A DNA stretch of 18,010 bases from Aminivibrio sp. (GTDB taxonomy: Bacteria; Synergistota; Synergistia; Synergistales; Aminobacteriaceae): positions 1-18,010 of the forward strand of contig JAGPEN010000009.1 in assembly GCA_018057035.1 (NCBI GenBank), written 5' to 3'. The position numbers were made by a program, and so were the translations under genes. Positions 1 through 8,167 of this stretch are shown piece after piece. The notes beneath the pieces are model-generated. The model had not been told where the DNA came from. It was given only the letters and a program-made list of their open reading frames with translations, and made no database searches. Within the stretch, counting starts at the first letter, position 1. Each line of letters opens with the position of its first letter.

Positions 1-521
1 CCCACATCCTTCCCGGAGAGGGCTGGGAGGGATATTTCCGCCCCGGGGATGTTGACGCCCTTCGTGTCTCCCAGGAGTCCGCCGACGATCACCCTGCAGA
101 CCACGTCCCCGGCGGAGATTTCCTCCACCTTCAGATGGAGCGTTCCATCGTCAATGAAGATCTCCTGCCCGGGGACCACTTCTCCGGGCAGGGCATCGTA
201 GTGCACTGTCACCATGGAGGCGCTTCCGACAACCGGCCGCGTGGTCAGGGTCAGGGTGCTCCCCTGCTCGAGGCTCACCGTTCCCCCCTCCACCTTCCCC
301 GTCCGTATTTCCGGTCCCTTGGTGTCAAGAAGGCACGCGATGGGCACCTTCAGGTCCCGTTCCACCGCCCGCACGAGGTTCAGCATCTCGAGATGCCCTT
401 CGTAGGCGCCGTGGCTGAAATTGAACCGGGCCACGTTCATTCCTGCCTTCGCCATGCTCACGAGGGTTTCGTACTGAGAGCAGGCGGGGCCTATAGTGCA
501 GACTATTTTTACCTTGGTCAT
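1..521 (-). CDS. pyk: Pyruvate kinase, N-terminal part (truncated by window edge)
   Basis: Pyruvate kinase transfers phosphate from phosphoenolpyruvate to ADP in the last step of glycolysis, in the cytoplasm. About 173 N-terminal residues are visible; the family usually has 470-580, so roughly two thirds lie outside the window. The start of the barrel domain shows the nucleotide- and phosphate-binding segment ARFNFSHG (residues 31-38, with Arg32, Asn34, Ser36 and His37) and the active-site motif DTKGPEIRTG (66-75). Residues from about 75 to 170 match the B (lid) domain, ending in the family-like TKGVNIPG segment. The ATG at 521 is preceded by a strong AAGGAGG ribosome-binding site at 7-nt spacing. 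The gene follows dnaE by 62 bases with no terminator between them, so it is probably the last known member of the same transcript. The catalytic Lys and Mg-binding residues of the later barrel cannot be checked. Confidence 0.95.
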   Translation of the reverse strand, partial: MTKVKIVCTIGPACSQYETLVSMAKAGMNVARFNFSHGAYEGHLEMLNLVRAVERDLKVPIACLLDTKGPEIRTGKVEGGTVSLEQGSTLTLTTRPVVGSASMVTVHYDALPGEVVPGQEIFIDDGTLHLKVEEISAGDVVCRVIVGGLLGDTKGVNIPGAEISLPALSGKDV

Positions 522-583
522 TCCTCAAACCTCCTTCTCTCCCGGTGTCCCCGACGGGCTGTTTCCCGATTCCGTGTACGATT

Positions 584-3500
584 CTACCCTATCTGGAACA
601 TTTCTCCCGGAAGAACCTCCTCGACGGCCGCGGTTATGGGAGCCCCCGGATCGACCCGGACATCCTGGAGAAGCATGGTCACTGAATAATCGTCATTGCG
701 GATCTCGAAGAGCACAGGCGACTTTCCGGGGTAGGTCTTGAGGGCACGGAACAGGTCCTTCACGGAAACGTTCTTCAGAGAATCCTCGAAGACCGACACC
801 CGGACGTAGGGAGGGCTCCCCCGCTCTCCCGCCTCTTCCACGGGGAAAACCGACCTGGCTATGACGCTTGTTTCTCCCCGCTCCTCAGGAAATCCCGAGA
901 CGAAACAGACCTGCCCGGTGGAGATTTTTCCCCGAAGAGAAGCCCATGTCTTCGGGAAACAGACCGCCTCCACCCGGGATTCTCCGTCCTCCAGTTCAAT
1001 TATCCCCATAGGGTCCCCGTTTTTCGTCGTTCGTTCCCTGACGGCAAGCACCATCCCTCCCACGAGGGGGGGATTCTTTTTCCCTTTCCACTGTTTCAGG
1101 TCGGCAATTGCACAGTTGCTGAAGGCACGGACCTTCGCCTCGTGCTGTTCGAAGGGGTGCCCGGAAATATAGAGCCCGGTGGCTTCTTTTTCCAGCTCCA
1201 GCCGTTCGTGGAGGGAAAAATCCTCCACCTCGGGCAGGTCAGGCCCTCCTTCGTCCGTCTCCTCCGGCATCAGTTCGAAGAGGGAGCACTGGTTTCCGTC
1301 GGCGCATTTCTTTGAAGCCGCGGATACGAGATCCGGCAAGCCCTCCAGGAGCTGCCTGCGGTTATCGTTCAGGCTGTCGAAGGCCCCCGCCCGGATCAGG
1401 TTTTCCACCACCGACTTGTTCACCACCCGAAGGTCCACCCTGCAGAGAAAGTCCCAGAGGGACGCGAAGGGGCCGCCCTCGTTCCGCGCGGCGAGGATGG
1501 CCTCCACTGCCGTATGGCCTGACTTGGAGACAGCGCCGAGACCGAAGCGGATCACGTCGCCGACAGCCGTGAAGCTGGCCATGGAGGTGTTCACGTCGGG
1601 TGGAAGCACCTTTATCCCCGAGTTCCTCACTTCCCTGACATAGGCTGCAAGATCCTCTTTCTTGGACCCTATCTGGCTTGACAGATAGGCGGCCATGAAT
1701 TCCGGCCTGTAGTTGGCCTTCAGCCAGGCCGTCTGGTAGGTGATCAGGGCGTAGGCGGCGCTGTGGGACTTGTTGAAGCCGTATCCGGCGAACTCCTGGA
1801 TGATGTTGAAAATGTTTTCCGCCGTTTTCCCGTCGATGCCCCGCTCTTTCGCTCCCTCGACGAACTTGGCCCTCTGCTGCTCCATCACGTCGGCTTTCTT
1901 TTTGCCCATGGCCCGCCTGAGGAGGTCGGCCTCTCCCAGGGAGTAGCCCGCCAGGATGGCGGCGCACTGCATGACCTGCTCCTGGTAGAGCACCACCCCG
2001 TAGGTCTCCTTCAGGACATCCTCGAGAAGGGGATGGAGGTACTCCACCCTCGCCCTCCCGTGCTTGCACTGGATGTACTGGTCCACCATGCCGCTGCCGA
2101 GGGGGCCCGGACGGTACATGGCAAGGACGGCGATGAGGTCCTCGAAGCAGTCCACCCTCAGTTTTTTGAGAAGCTGCCGCATTCCCGACGATTCAAGCTG
2201 GAACACGCCGAGGGTGTCGGCCTTCTGGAGCATTTCGTAGGAGGGCTGGTCGTCCAGGGGGATGTGTTCCATGTCGGGGACGGGCTTCCCGCTGAGCGAA
2301 ATGTTCTGCAGCGCCTCCTCGATCACGGAAAGGGTCCTGAGGCCGAGGAAGTCCATCTTGACGAGGCCCAGTTTTTCAATGGGCTCCATGGGGTACTGGG
2401 TGACGATCTGCCCGTCGCCGATCTTTCTCACCGGAACGAGGTCCGTCACCGGCATGGGTGTGATGACCACCCCGGCGGCATGCTGGGAGCAGTGCCTGGC
2501 GAGGCCCTCGATGTTGGAGGCGATATCGAGGACCCTGGCCACCATGGGATTGTTCTTTTTCATATCGGCCAGTTCGGGAACCTGTTCCACGGCCTCGCCG
2601 ATGGAATGGACCCCCATGGGAGGAATGAGCCGTGTGATGGCGTTCACGTCCCGGACCGCCATTCCCAGGACCCTTCCCACGTCCGTCACGGCGGCCCGGC
2701 TTTTCATCCGGCCGAAGGTGACGATCTGGGAAACCCTGTCGTGGCCGTAATGTTCCGAGATGTAGTGGAGAAGTTCATCCCGTCCCTTGTCCGACACGTC
2801 GGTGTCGATATCGGGCATGCTGATACGTTCAGGGTTCAGGAAGCGTTCGAAGAGAAGGTTGTAGCGTATGGGGTCCAGTTCGGTGATCTTCAGGCTCCAC
2901 GCCACGAGGGACCCTGCCGCCGAACCCCTTCCGGGGCCTATGGGAATTCCCAGCTTCTTCGCGGCGCCGATGATCCCGGCCACGATGAGGAAGTAGCCGG
3001 CGAAACCCATGGAGTTGATGACGCCGAGCTCGTACTCAAGCCGTTTTGCGTACTCTTCAGGTATATTGCCTTTCATGCGCTCCGCAAGGCCCTGGCGGGC
3101 CTCCTTTTCGAGATTGCTCTCCAGGGTTTCCCCTTCGGGAAGCCGGAGGTTCGGGAGCTTGTAATCCCTCTCCCCAAGGGGAAGGCGGACATTGCACCGT
3201 TCGGCGATGGCCACGGTGTTGTCCAGAGCGTCGGGCAGCTCGGCTCCGAAGAGCATGTCCATTTCCTCCGGTGAGCGGAAGTAGAAATCATTGCTCGAGA
3301 AGGACATCCGGTTTTCATCCTCAAGACTGCTCTTCGTCTGGACGCAGAGGAGGATTTCATGCCAGTCGTAATCGTCCTTCGAGAGGTAATGGGCGTCATT
3401 TGTGGCTATGATGGGGAAACCGTGCTCCCTGGCCATGCGGACGATGGTCCTGTTCACGACGGCCTGCTCTGGAATGGCGTTGTACATGATCTCCAGGAAG

Positions 3501-4009
3501 AAATTATCCTTCCCCATGATGTCCCGGTAGAGCACAGCCCGGTCGAGGGCCTCCTTCTCCCTGCCCTCGAGAATGAGGGCGGGAATCTCCCCTGCAAGAC
3601 AGGCAGAGGAAGCGATAAGTCCCGATTTATACCTGGACAGGAGGGAATGGTCTATCCTCGGTTTTCCGTAAAATCCGTCGGTATTGGCTATGGACGTAAG
3701 CTTCACCAGGTTGTGGTACCCTTCGTCGTTTTCCGCAAGGAGGATGAGATGGTGGTTCCTGTTTCTCTTGTCCCTGGTGGTGTGCCCCTCGGGATCCACG
3801 TAGACCTCGCAGCCGATGACTGGCTTGATGCCTGCGGTCAGGCATTTATCGTAAAATTCCACGGCGCCGTACATGGCGCCGTGGTCGGTCATGGCGACGG
3901 CGGGCATTCCGTACTCCACGGCCCTGGCGGCGAGCTGGTCGCACCGTATGGCCCCGTCGAGGAGGCTGTATTCAGTATGGACGTGAAGATGAACAAATTG
4001 TCGGGCCAT
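584..4009 (-). CDS. dnaE: DNA polymerase III subunit alpha (DnaE)
   Basis: This is the catalytic alpha subunit of the replicative DNA polymerase (C family). At 1141 residues it has the usual DnaE1 length and no inserted proofreading exonuclease, so it is not PolC. The N-terminal PHP domain starts with HLHVHTEYSLLDGA (residues 7-20) and TDHGAMYG (41-48). The polymerase core shows GPGRGSAAGS (358-367), the catalytic Asp pair in PDIDTD (399-404) and a third acidic residue in MDFLGL (552-557). A helix-hairpin-helix region follows, then a C-terminal OB fold around LVGGMVLAVRERTTKNGDP. The stretch after the catalytic pair reads TDVSDKGRDE rather than the more usual DxDFxxxxRDE; this looks like lineage variation because the aspartates remain. 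The ATG at 4009 has an AAGGAG site 8 bases upstream. dnaX lies directly upstream, so two polymerase III holoenzyme subunits are co-transcribed. Confidence 0.98.
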   Translation of the reverse strand: MARQFVHLHVHTEYSLLDGAIRCDQLAARAVEYGMPAVAMTDHGAMYGAVEFYDKCLTAGIKPVIGCEVYVDPEGHTTRDKRNRNHHLILLAENDEGYHNLVKLTSIANTDGFYGKPRIDHSLLSRYKSGLIASSACLAGEIPALILEGREKEALDRAVLYRDIMGKDNFFLEIMYNAIPEQAVVNRTIVRMAREHGFPIIATNDAHYLSKDDYDWHEILLCVQTKSSLEDENRMSFSSNDFYFRSPEEMDMLFGAELPDALDNTVAIAERCNVRLPLGERDYKLPNLRLPEGETLESNLEKEARQGLAERMKGNIPEEYAKRLEYELGVINSMGFAGYFLIVAGIIGAAKKLGIPIGPGRGSAAGSLVAWSLKITELDPIRYNLLFERFLNPERISMPDIDTDVSDKGRDELLHYISEHYGHDRVSQIVTFGRMKSRAAVTDVGRVLGMAVRDVNAITRLIPPMGVHSIGEAVEQVPELADMKKNNPMVARVLDIASNIEGLARHCSQHAAGVVITPMPVTDLVPVRKIGDGQIVTQYPMEPIEKLGLVKMDFLGLRTLSVIEEALQNISLSGKPVPDMEHIPLDDQPSYEMLQKADTLGVFQLESSGMRQLLKKLRVDCFEDLIAVLAMYRPGPLGSGMVDQYIQCKHGRARVEYLHPLLEDVLKETYGVVLYQEQVMQCAAILAGYSLGEADLLRRAMGKKKADVMEQQRAKFVEGAKERGIDGKTAENIFNIIQEFAGYGFNKSHSAAYALITYQTAWLKANYRPEFMAAYLSSQIGSKKEDLAAYVREVRNSGIKVLPPDVNTSMASFTAVGDVIRFGLGAVSKSGHTAVEAILAARNEGGPFASLWDFLCRVDLRVVNKSVVENLIRAGAFDSLNDNRRQLLEGLPDLVSAASKKCADGNQCSLFELMPEETDEGGPDLPEVEDFSLHERLELEKEATGLYISGHPFEQHEAKVRAFSNCAIADLKQWKGKKNPPLVGGMVLAVRERTTKNGDPMGIIELEDGESRVEAVCFPKTWASLRGKISTGQVCFVSGFPEERGETSVIARSVFPVEEAGERGSPPYVRVSVFEDSLKNVSVKDLFRALKTYPGKSPVLFEIRNDDYSVTMLLQDVRVDPGAPITAAVEEVLPGEMFQIG

Positions 4010-4073
4010 TGTTGACGCTCCTTGTGGAATGATCGGTCAGAATGCCGGAAAGGCTCGTAACACCGGGGAAGGA

Positions 4074-5948
4074 TCACTCTCCCGGGGGAACCATTTCTTC
4101 GGGAATGTCCCCTTCCCTGTCCTCTCTCTTCACGAGGACCACTTCCCCCCCGCCCCATTTGAGGACTTCATTCACCAGTCCTTCGAAAGGGATTTCCGTA
4201 TCCTCCGGTTCGCTCCCTGCAGCAGGAGAGAGAACGGGTCTGCCGGGAGGCGGTGCGGGGGTGGGGCTTTTGTTTTCATCCCGGGAAGGCTCTTCTTCCC
4301 GGGGTATCCGAAAAAGGGGGATGGTCGGGCCGGGATTCTGCCATTCAACCTCTTCACCGGCGCCGTTCCCTCCTCCCGTACATTTTTTCTCCCGTCCGCC
4401 CATCTTCAGGATCACGGAAATATCCTCGCCGAAGTATTCCGCAGCCCTCGAAGCGAGGGAATAAGCGTTGCGCTCTACGGAGAGCACCTCAAAGCAGTAG
4501 GGCGAATCCTCCGGAAAAAGAACGGAAATGGTGCGGTTTTCAAGGGAAACGGATGTTCCGGCCAGGGCGGAGTACAACAGCAGGTCCCTGGCGAAGAGCA
4601 TTTTTTCGAATCCCGGCCAATGTTCCGGAAGCAGGGGGACCGGCTCATGGGTGCGGGTGGGAACTCCGGCGGCAACATTTTCCTTTTCTGAAGGAGGTTC
4701 CGGATCCTTTCTGCGGAACCGGTCGGATGGAACGGCATTGACTGATGGCTCCCGGACGGGCGCCGACGCTACATGAACAGGCTCTTCGGCCGGCTCCAGA
4801 CTCCGCGGGCGGAGTTCCCCTTCGAGCCTGGAAGGGACTGTCCTTTCCTCCGCGGGTATCCGCAGGGATTCGAGAATCTTCGCCGCGAGAAGGCCGGAGA
4901 GAACGTCGGACCGGAGACCGGTCCTGACCTGGGGGATGAGCCTGGAGCAGAAGAGCATCATGCCGGAAAGCTCGTCCGCGGACCACTTCGGTCCTTCCTC
5001 TTCCAGAAAGGAGGCTTCAGCCGGAGAAAGGGACAGGGAGGCCAGGACGTCCTTTCCCCATTTCCTGAAGACCCACATGTTCCGGAACAGAAGAAAGAGC
5101 CCTTCCACGACCCTCTGCGGAGAGGCCCCCTTGAGGAACATCTCTTCCAGCAGAAGAAAGGGCTGCACCGAGTCTTTTCGCGCCGAGGCGACCCATCGTT
5201 CAAGATCGGACATGGTGCCGCCGCCGAGAAGCCTGTCCACTGCACCTGCGGATAGTTCGCCCCCTCCGAGGGAGAGGGCCTGCTCCATCATGGAGAGAGC
5301 ATCCCTGAGGGCTCCGTCGGACTGGCGGGCAATCTCCCGGACGGCGTCCTCTTCCCAGGGAACATTCTCCCTCTCCGCGACCTCGACGAGGCGTGAACCT
5401 ATAACCTGGGGCGTGATCCTCCGGAAGGGGATGTGCTGGCACCGGGAACGGATGGTCACGGGGACCTTCGACGGTTCCGTGGTGGCCAGGATGAAAGACA
5501 CGAAGGAAGGAGGCTCTTCCAGGGTCTTGAGCAGGGCGTTGAAGGCCGATATGGAGAGCATGTGCACTTCGTCGATGATGTACACTTTCCACTTGGAGGA
5601 AAAGGGAGAAAGGGACACGTGGCTTTTCAGCTCCCGGATTTCCTCAACGCCGTTGTTTGAAGCGCCGTCGATCTCAACCACGTCGAGGCTTTCTCCCGCA
5701 GTTATGGAGACGCAGCTTGAGCACTCGCCGCAGGGCTCGTAGCCGTCTTTCAGGTTTTGGCAGTTCAGGGCCTTGGCGAGGAGCCTCGCCAGGGAAGTCT
5801 TGCCGCACCCCCTGGGGCCGGAAAAAAGATAGGCGTGTCCCACATGGTTTCTCTGGAGAGCCTTTTTCAGGACGTCAACGGCCATGTCCTGCCCGGCAAC
5901 CTCCTCAAAGGTCCGGGGCCTGTACCGTCTGTAAAGCGATATCGTCAT
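4074..5948 (-). CDS. dnaX: DNA polymerase III subunit tau (and possibly gamma), clamp loader ATPase
   Basis: DnaX is the ATPase of the clamp loader; tau also ties the loader to alpha and the helicase. The 624-residue product has the Walker A motif GPRGCGKT (44-51), a zinc module of Cys63, Cys73, Cys76 and Cys79, the Walker B segment VYIIDEVHM (122-130) and the sensor/arginine-finger motif SRCQ (168-171). The C-terminal third is Pro/Glu-rich and poorly conserved, as expected for the tau-specific region. I chose the ATG at 5948, where the conserved MTISLYRRYRP begins behind a GAGGAGG site. An upstream in-frame start at 6044 would add 32 residues unlike the family. A run of six A residues in the mRNA (positions 4388-4383) could allow a shortened gamma-like form by -1 slippage, with a stop ten codons later, but it is not a canonical heptamer. 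The gene is followed by dnaE after 64 bases. Confidence 0.97.
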   Translation of the reverse strand: MTISLYRRYRPRTFEEVAGQDMAVDVLKKALQRNHVGHAYLFSGPRGCGKTSLARLLAKALNCQNLKDGYEPCGECSSCVSITAGESLDVVEIDGASNNGVEEIRELKSHVSLSPFSSKWKVYIIDEVHMLSISAFNALLKTLEEPPSFVSFILATTEPSKVPVTIRSRCQHIPFRRITPQVIGSRLVEVAERENVPWEEDAVREIARQSDGALRDALSMMEQALSLGGGELSAGAVDRLLGGGTMSDLERWVASARKDSVQPFLLLEEMFLKGASPQRVVEGLFLLFRNMWVFRKWGKDVLASLSLSPAEASFLEEEGPKWSADELSGMMLFCSRLIPQVRTGLRSDVLSGLLAAKILESLRIPAEERTVPSRLEGELRPRSLEPAEEPVHVASAPVREPSVNAVPSDRFRRKDPEPPSEKENVAAGVPTRTHEPVPLLPEHWPGFEKMLFARDLLLYSALAGTSVSLENRTISVLFPEDSPYCFEVLSVERNAYSLASRAAEYFGEDISVILKMGGREKKCTGGGNGAGEEVEWQNPGPTIPLFRIPREEEPSRDENKSPTPAPPPGRPVLSPAAGSEPEDTEIPFEGLVNEVLKWGGGEVVLVKREDREGDIPEEMVPPGE

Positions 5949-6004
5949 CGGGCGTCCTCCTCTATCCGGGAAAATCATGGGGCTACGGCCGAAGCAGAAA
6001 CATT

Positions 6005-6031
6005 GCCGACCGGGGAAAAACACCGGGCGGC
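6005..6031. other. Stem-loop in the leader between the M48 gene and dnaX
   Basis: Nine-base arms GCCGACCGG and CCGGGCGGC pair with one mismatch around a 9-base loop. No U-tract follows on either strand, so it does not look like an intrinsic terminator. It lies 57-83 bases upstream of the dnaX start and could be an mRNA processing or stability element, or have no function. Confidence 0.35.
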
Positions 6032-6061
6032 TCTGGAAACCCATGCTATTCTACATCAAAA

Positions 6062-7144
6062 TCAATGGAGATATTTCGCTCCCGGGTGTTTGTTTCGGGC
6101 TTCCCCAAGGGACCGCACCAGGGACTCCCGGAACGATTCAAGAGTCTCGGCATTTTTTGGCAAGGGTTCCCTGGCGATAATCGAGGGGCCTACGCGGAGG
6201 GCATTCTTCCCGTCGAGGGAGATGATCTGGATTTCGTAAGGCGCTGTTTCCATCTGGAGCAGGTCGTCAATTTTTTCCGCGGCTGCGGCAGCGGCGGCAC
6301 GGCCTTCGCCGCTTTCCGGGAGCGACCAGACAGGATCGCCGTCCAGAAGCAGCACCGTTTTACCCTCTCTGGATTCCACCGACGGACGGAGAAGGTTCAG
6401 GGCTTTTTTCCTCCGGATGGGAACATTCTTCTCCCTGGCAGTCTGGAGAATATAGGCCACCCGTTCGGATAATTCGGGATGGGTCATGAAGACGCCGGGG
6501 TCTACGTAGGGGCGCTTCATCTGGTCGTAGATCATGGCTTCAAGGGAGGTTACCATCGCCGCAGGCGGAAAGCCCGCCTCCACAAGGATGCGGAATCCTT
6601 CCTTGTCGGCCTCCCGCTCAAGATCCCTGCTGTAGGAATTGGTCACCGCAATCTGGGCGAGGTTGGTGAGAATCATGGGACCCGCGCTTCCCTGGGAAGC
6701 GATTATCAGTACGAGGGCAGCCAGGTTGATCTTCGATGCCCGTGCCGTCTGGATAATGACGTGGCGCCTGTCGGCGTGGATGAGTTCGTGGGCGAGAATG
6801 GCGGCCACCTCCGCATCCGTTCGGAGGAATTCCAGCATGCCCGTGGTGAAGTAGACAATGCCCCCGGGAAGGCTGAAGGCGTTGACCATTTTCTCGCGGA
6901 CGATCCTGACCTCGTAGGGAAGAGGACGCGAAAGGTGGGGAATAAAGCGGCCGAGCAGCATGGAAAGTCGTGCGCTCAGGGCGGGGTCGGCTACCCGCTC
7001 CCACTGTTTTTCCACGTCGGCAGCAACTTTCTCGCCGAGGGCGATTTCCTTCTTCATGGTGTCCTGTGAAGCAGAGAGGGGAAGAGCGGTCAGAAAGAAC
7101 ATGAAAAAAAACAGAATGCCGGCGGTTCTCCTGCGAAATTTCAT
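6062..7144 (-). CDS. M48-family zinc metalloprotease, exported
   Basis: This is a peptidase of the M48 (HtpX/BepA/Oma1-like) group, probably acting on misfolded envelope proteins in the periplasm. The 360-residue product starts with a basic and hydrophobic signal sequence (MKFRRR, then residues 9-23) ending near LSASQ. The zinc site is HELIH (119-123), with the third ligand Glu176 in the EREAD motif about 55 residues later. The segment 140-168 is hydrophobic and typical of the family's helical region between the two motifs. No TPR repeats are evident, so it is shorter than E. coli BepA. I chose the ATG at 7144 because AGAGGA lies 7 bases upstream; a TTG at 7150 would sit too close to this site. 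The gene follows the FlgN-like gene by 11 bases and is probably co-transcribed with it. The substrate is unknown. Confidence 0.9.
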   Translation of the reverse strand: MKFRRRTAGILFFFMFFLTALPLSASQDTMKKEIALGEKVAADVEKQWERVADPALSARLSMLLGRFIPHLSRPLPYEVRIVREKMVNAFSLPGGIVYFTTGMLEFLRTDAEVAAILAHELIHADRRHVIIQTARASKINLAALVLIIASQGSAGPMILTNLAQIAVTNSYSRDLEREADKEGFRILVEAGFPPAAMVTSLEAMIYDQMKRPYVDPGVFMTHPELSERVAYILQTAREKNVPIRRKKALNLLRPSVESREGKTVLLLDGDPVWSLPESGEGRAAAAAAAEKIDDLLQMETAPYEIQIISLDGKNALRVGPSIIAREPLPKNAETLESFRESLVRSLGEARNKHPGAKYLH

Positions 7145-7155
7145 GGGCAATTCCT

Positions 7156-7617
7156 CTAGAACGACCCTCCTGACTTGTAGTAGCCGTGGACGGCCTTCTT
7201 TCCCCGGTTCAGCCTGAGCATTTCCTTTCTCAGGTCTGCCACGTGCTCTTCAAGGAGGTTCTGAACTTCCTGCTCCTGTTCAAGCACACTGCCCGCCACG
7301 TCGCGGATGACCGCCAGGGAGGCCTTCAGGTCATCCGTCCCGACGGCCCCCAGGAGGGATGCGACTTTTTCCCAGAACACCGGACCGTCCCTGCCCTCGG
7401 AAAGGCCAAGGCCCGTACAGATGGTGTTCCATCCCTCCTGCACCAGCTCCTGCCGGGAGATCACGTCCTGTTTCTCGACGAGAATAGAGAGAAGACAATC
7501 CAGATTGCCCGACCTGACACACTCGCCCTCTTTCTGAACAAGGAGGGCGAGTTCGTTGTACAGGGCAAGTTCTGTGGATGCCAGGCTTGAAAGGTTCTCC
7601 CGGAAGTCATCCTGCAA
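7156..7617 (-). CDS. FlgN-like flagellar export chaperone
   Basis: The product is an all-helical protein of about 153 residues. It begins with a long amphipathic helix (LSSLASTELALYNELALLVQ) followed by a short-loop helix containing KQDVISRQELV and a long charged C-terminal helix (VLEQEQEVQNLLEEHVADL). This matches the FlgN pattern of early helices with regularly spaced Leu and Glu. FlgN-type chaperones keep hook-filament junction proteins FlgK and FlgL soluble for export. No catalytic residues are expected. The start is uncertain. A TTG at 7617, overlapping the fliS stop by 11 bases behind a G-rich stretch, gives a typical N-terminus. An ATG at 7662 would add 15 residues with a poor ribosome-binding site. 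Its position just after fliS, also an export chaperone gene, supports the flagellar assignment, but similarity is weak and judged by eye. Confidence 0.7.
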   Translation of the reverse strand: MQDDFRENLSSLASTELALYNELALLVQKEGECVRSGNLDCLLSILVEKQDVISRQELVQEGWNTICTGLGLSEGRDGPVFWEKVASLLGAVGTDDLKASLAVIRDVAGSVLEQEQEVQNLLEEHVADLRKEMLRLNRGKKAVHGYYKSGGSF

Positions 7618-8092
7618 TGTTGAGCCCCCCCGCGGGCACTGCCTGGCGTTCCCTGGAAACATCGGCCGAGGGGATGCCCGGAATGTGGTGCTCCTGCTGT
7701 TGCTCTGCCGCCAGTTTGATGACGGCTTCCTCCCATGTTCCCTTGAGCTCCTCGAGCATCCCCCTGACGACGGAGACCTTTTCGGGTTCCTTGCGGACGT
7801 TGGCTTCCACGAGGAGAAAGTACATGAAGTCGTACAGCTTCATCAGTCCTTCCGCCACTTCTCCGCCGGTCTCCATGTTAAGGGTGACCATGAGCTCACG
7901 CAGGACATCCTGGGCTTTCTGAATGTTCCTGTTGGCTTCCTCCGTGTTGCCGGAGACAAGAGCGGTTTCAGCGTTCCTGCAGGCCTTCACGCCTATTTCG
8001 TAGGTTATGAGGAGAAGCTGTTCTCTTGAAGCGGTATTCACTCTGTTGGCGATGTATACTGCCTGGGCATTCTGGGCGTTCCTGGAGTCCAT
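7607..8092 (-). CDS. fliS: Flagellar export chaperone FliS
   Basis: FliS binds the C-terminal helices of flagellin in the cytoplasm, prevents early polymerization and delivers it to the export gate. The 161-residue helical protein has the FliS-like N-terminal segment AVYIANRVNTASREQLLLITYE (residues 11-32) and a later conserved Tyr/Asp helix (EGLMKLYDFMYFLLVEANV, 81-99). It is about 25-30 residues longer than many FliS proteins. The extra part is a polar, Gln/His-containing tail from about residue 130. The ATG at 8092 has an excellent GGAGGA site. The stop overlaps the start region of the FlgN-like gene. No flagellin, hook or motor gene is in the window, so this chaperone pair stands apart from the main flagellar clusters, or those lie elsewhere. 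Confidence 0.9.
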   Translation of the reverse strand: MDSRNAQNAQAVYIANRVNTASREQLLLITYEIGVKACRNAETALVSGNTEEANRNIQKAQDVLRELMVTLNMETGGEVAEGLMKLYDFMYFLLVEANVRKEPEKVSVVRGMLEELKGTWEEAVIKLAAEQQQEHHIPGIPSADVSRERQAVPAGGLNIAG

Positions 8093-8167
8093 GAAAAATT
8101 CCTCCTTCCTCTCCCTCTGTTTCGGCCGGTGCCGGTGAAAACATTACCCCATCCGAAAAAAGGGACT

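Noticed and set aside
1763..3274. A 503-codon open frame on the plus strand opposite dnaE
   Set aside because: It lies fully inside the well-supported dnaE gene and is the mirror of GC-rich codon use; no family resemblance or good ribosome-binding site.
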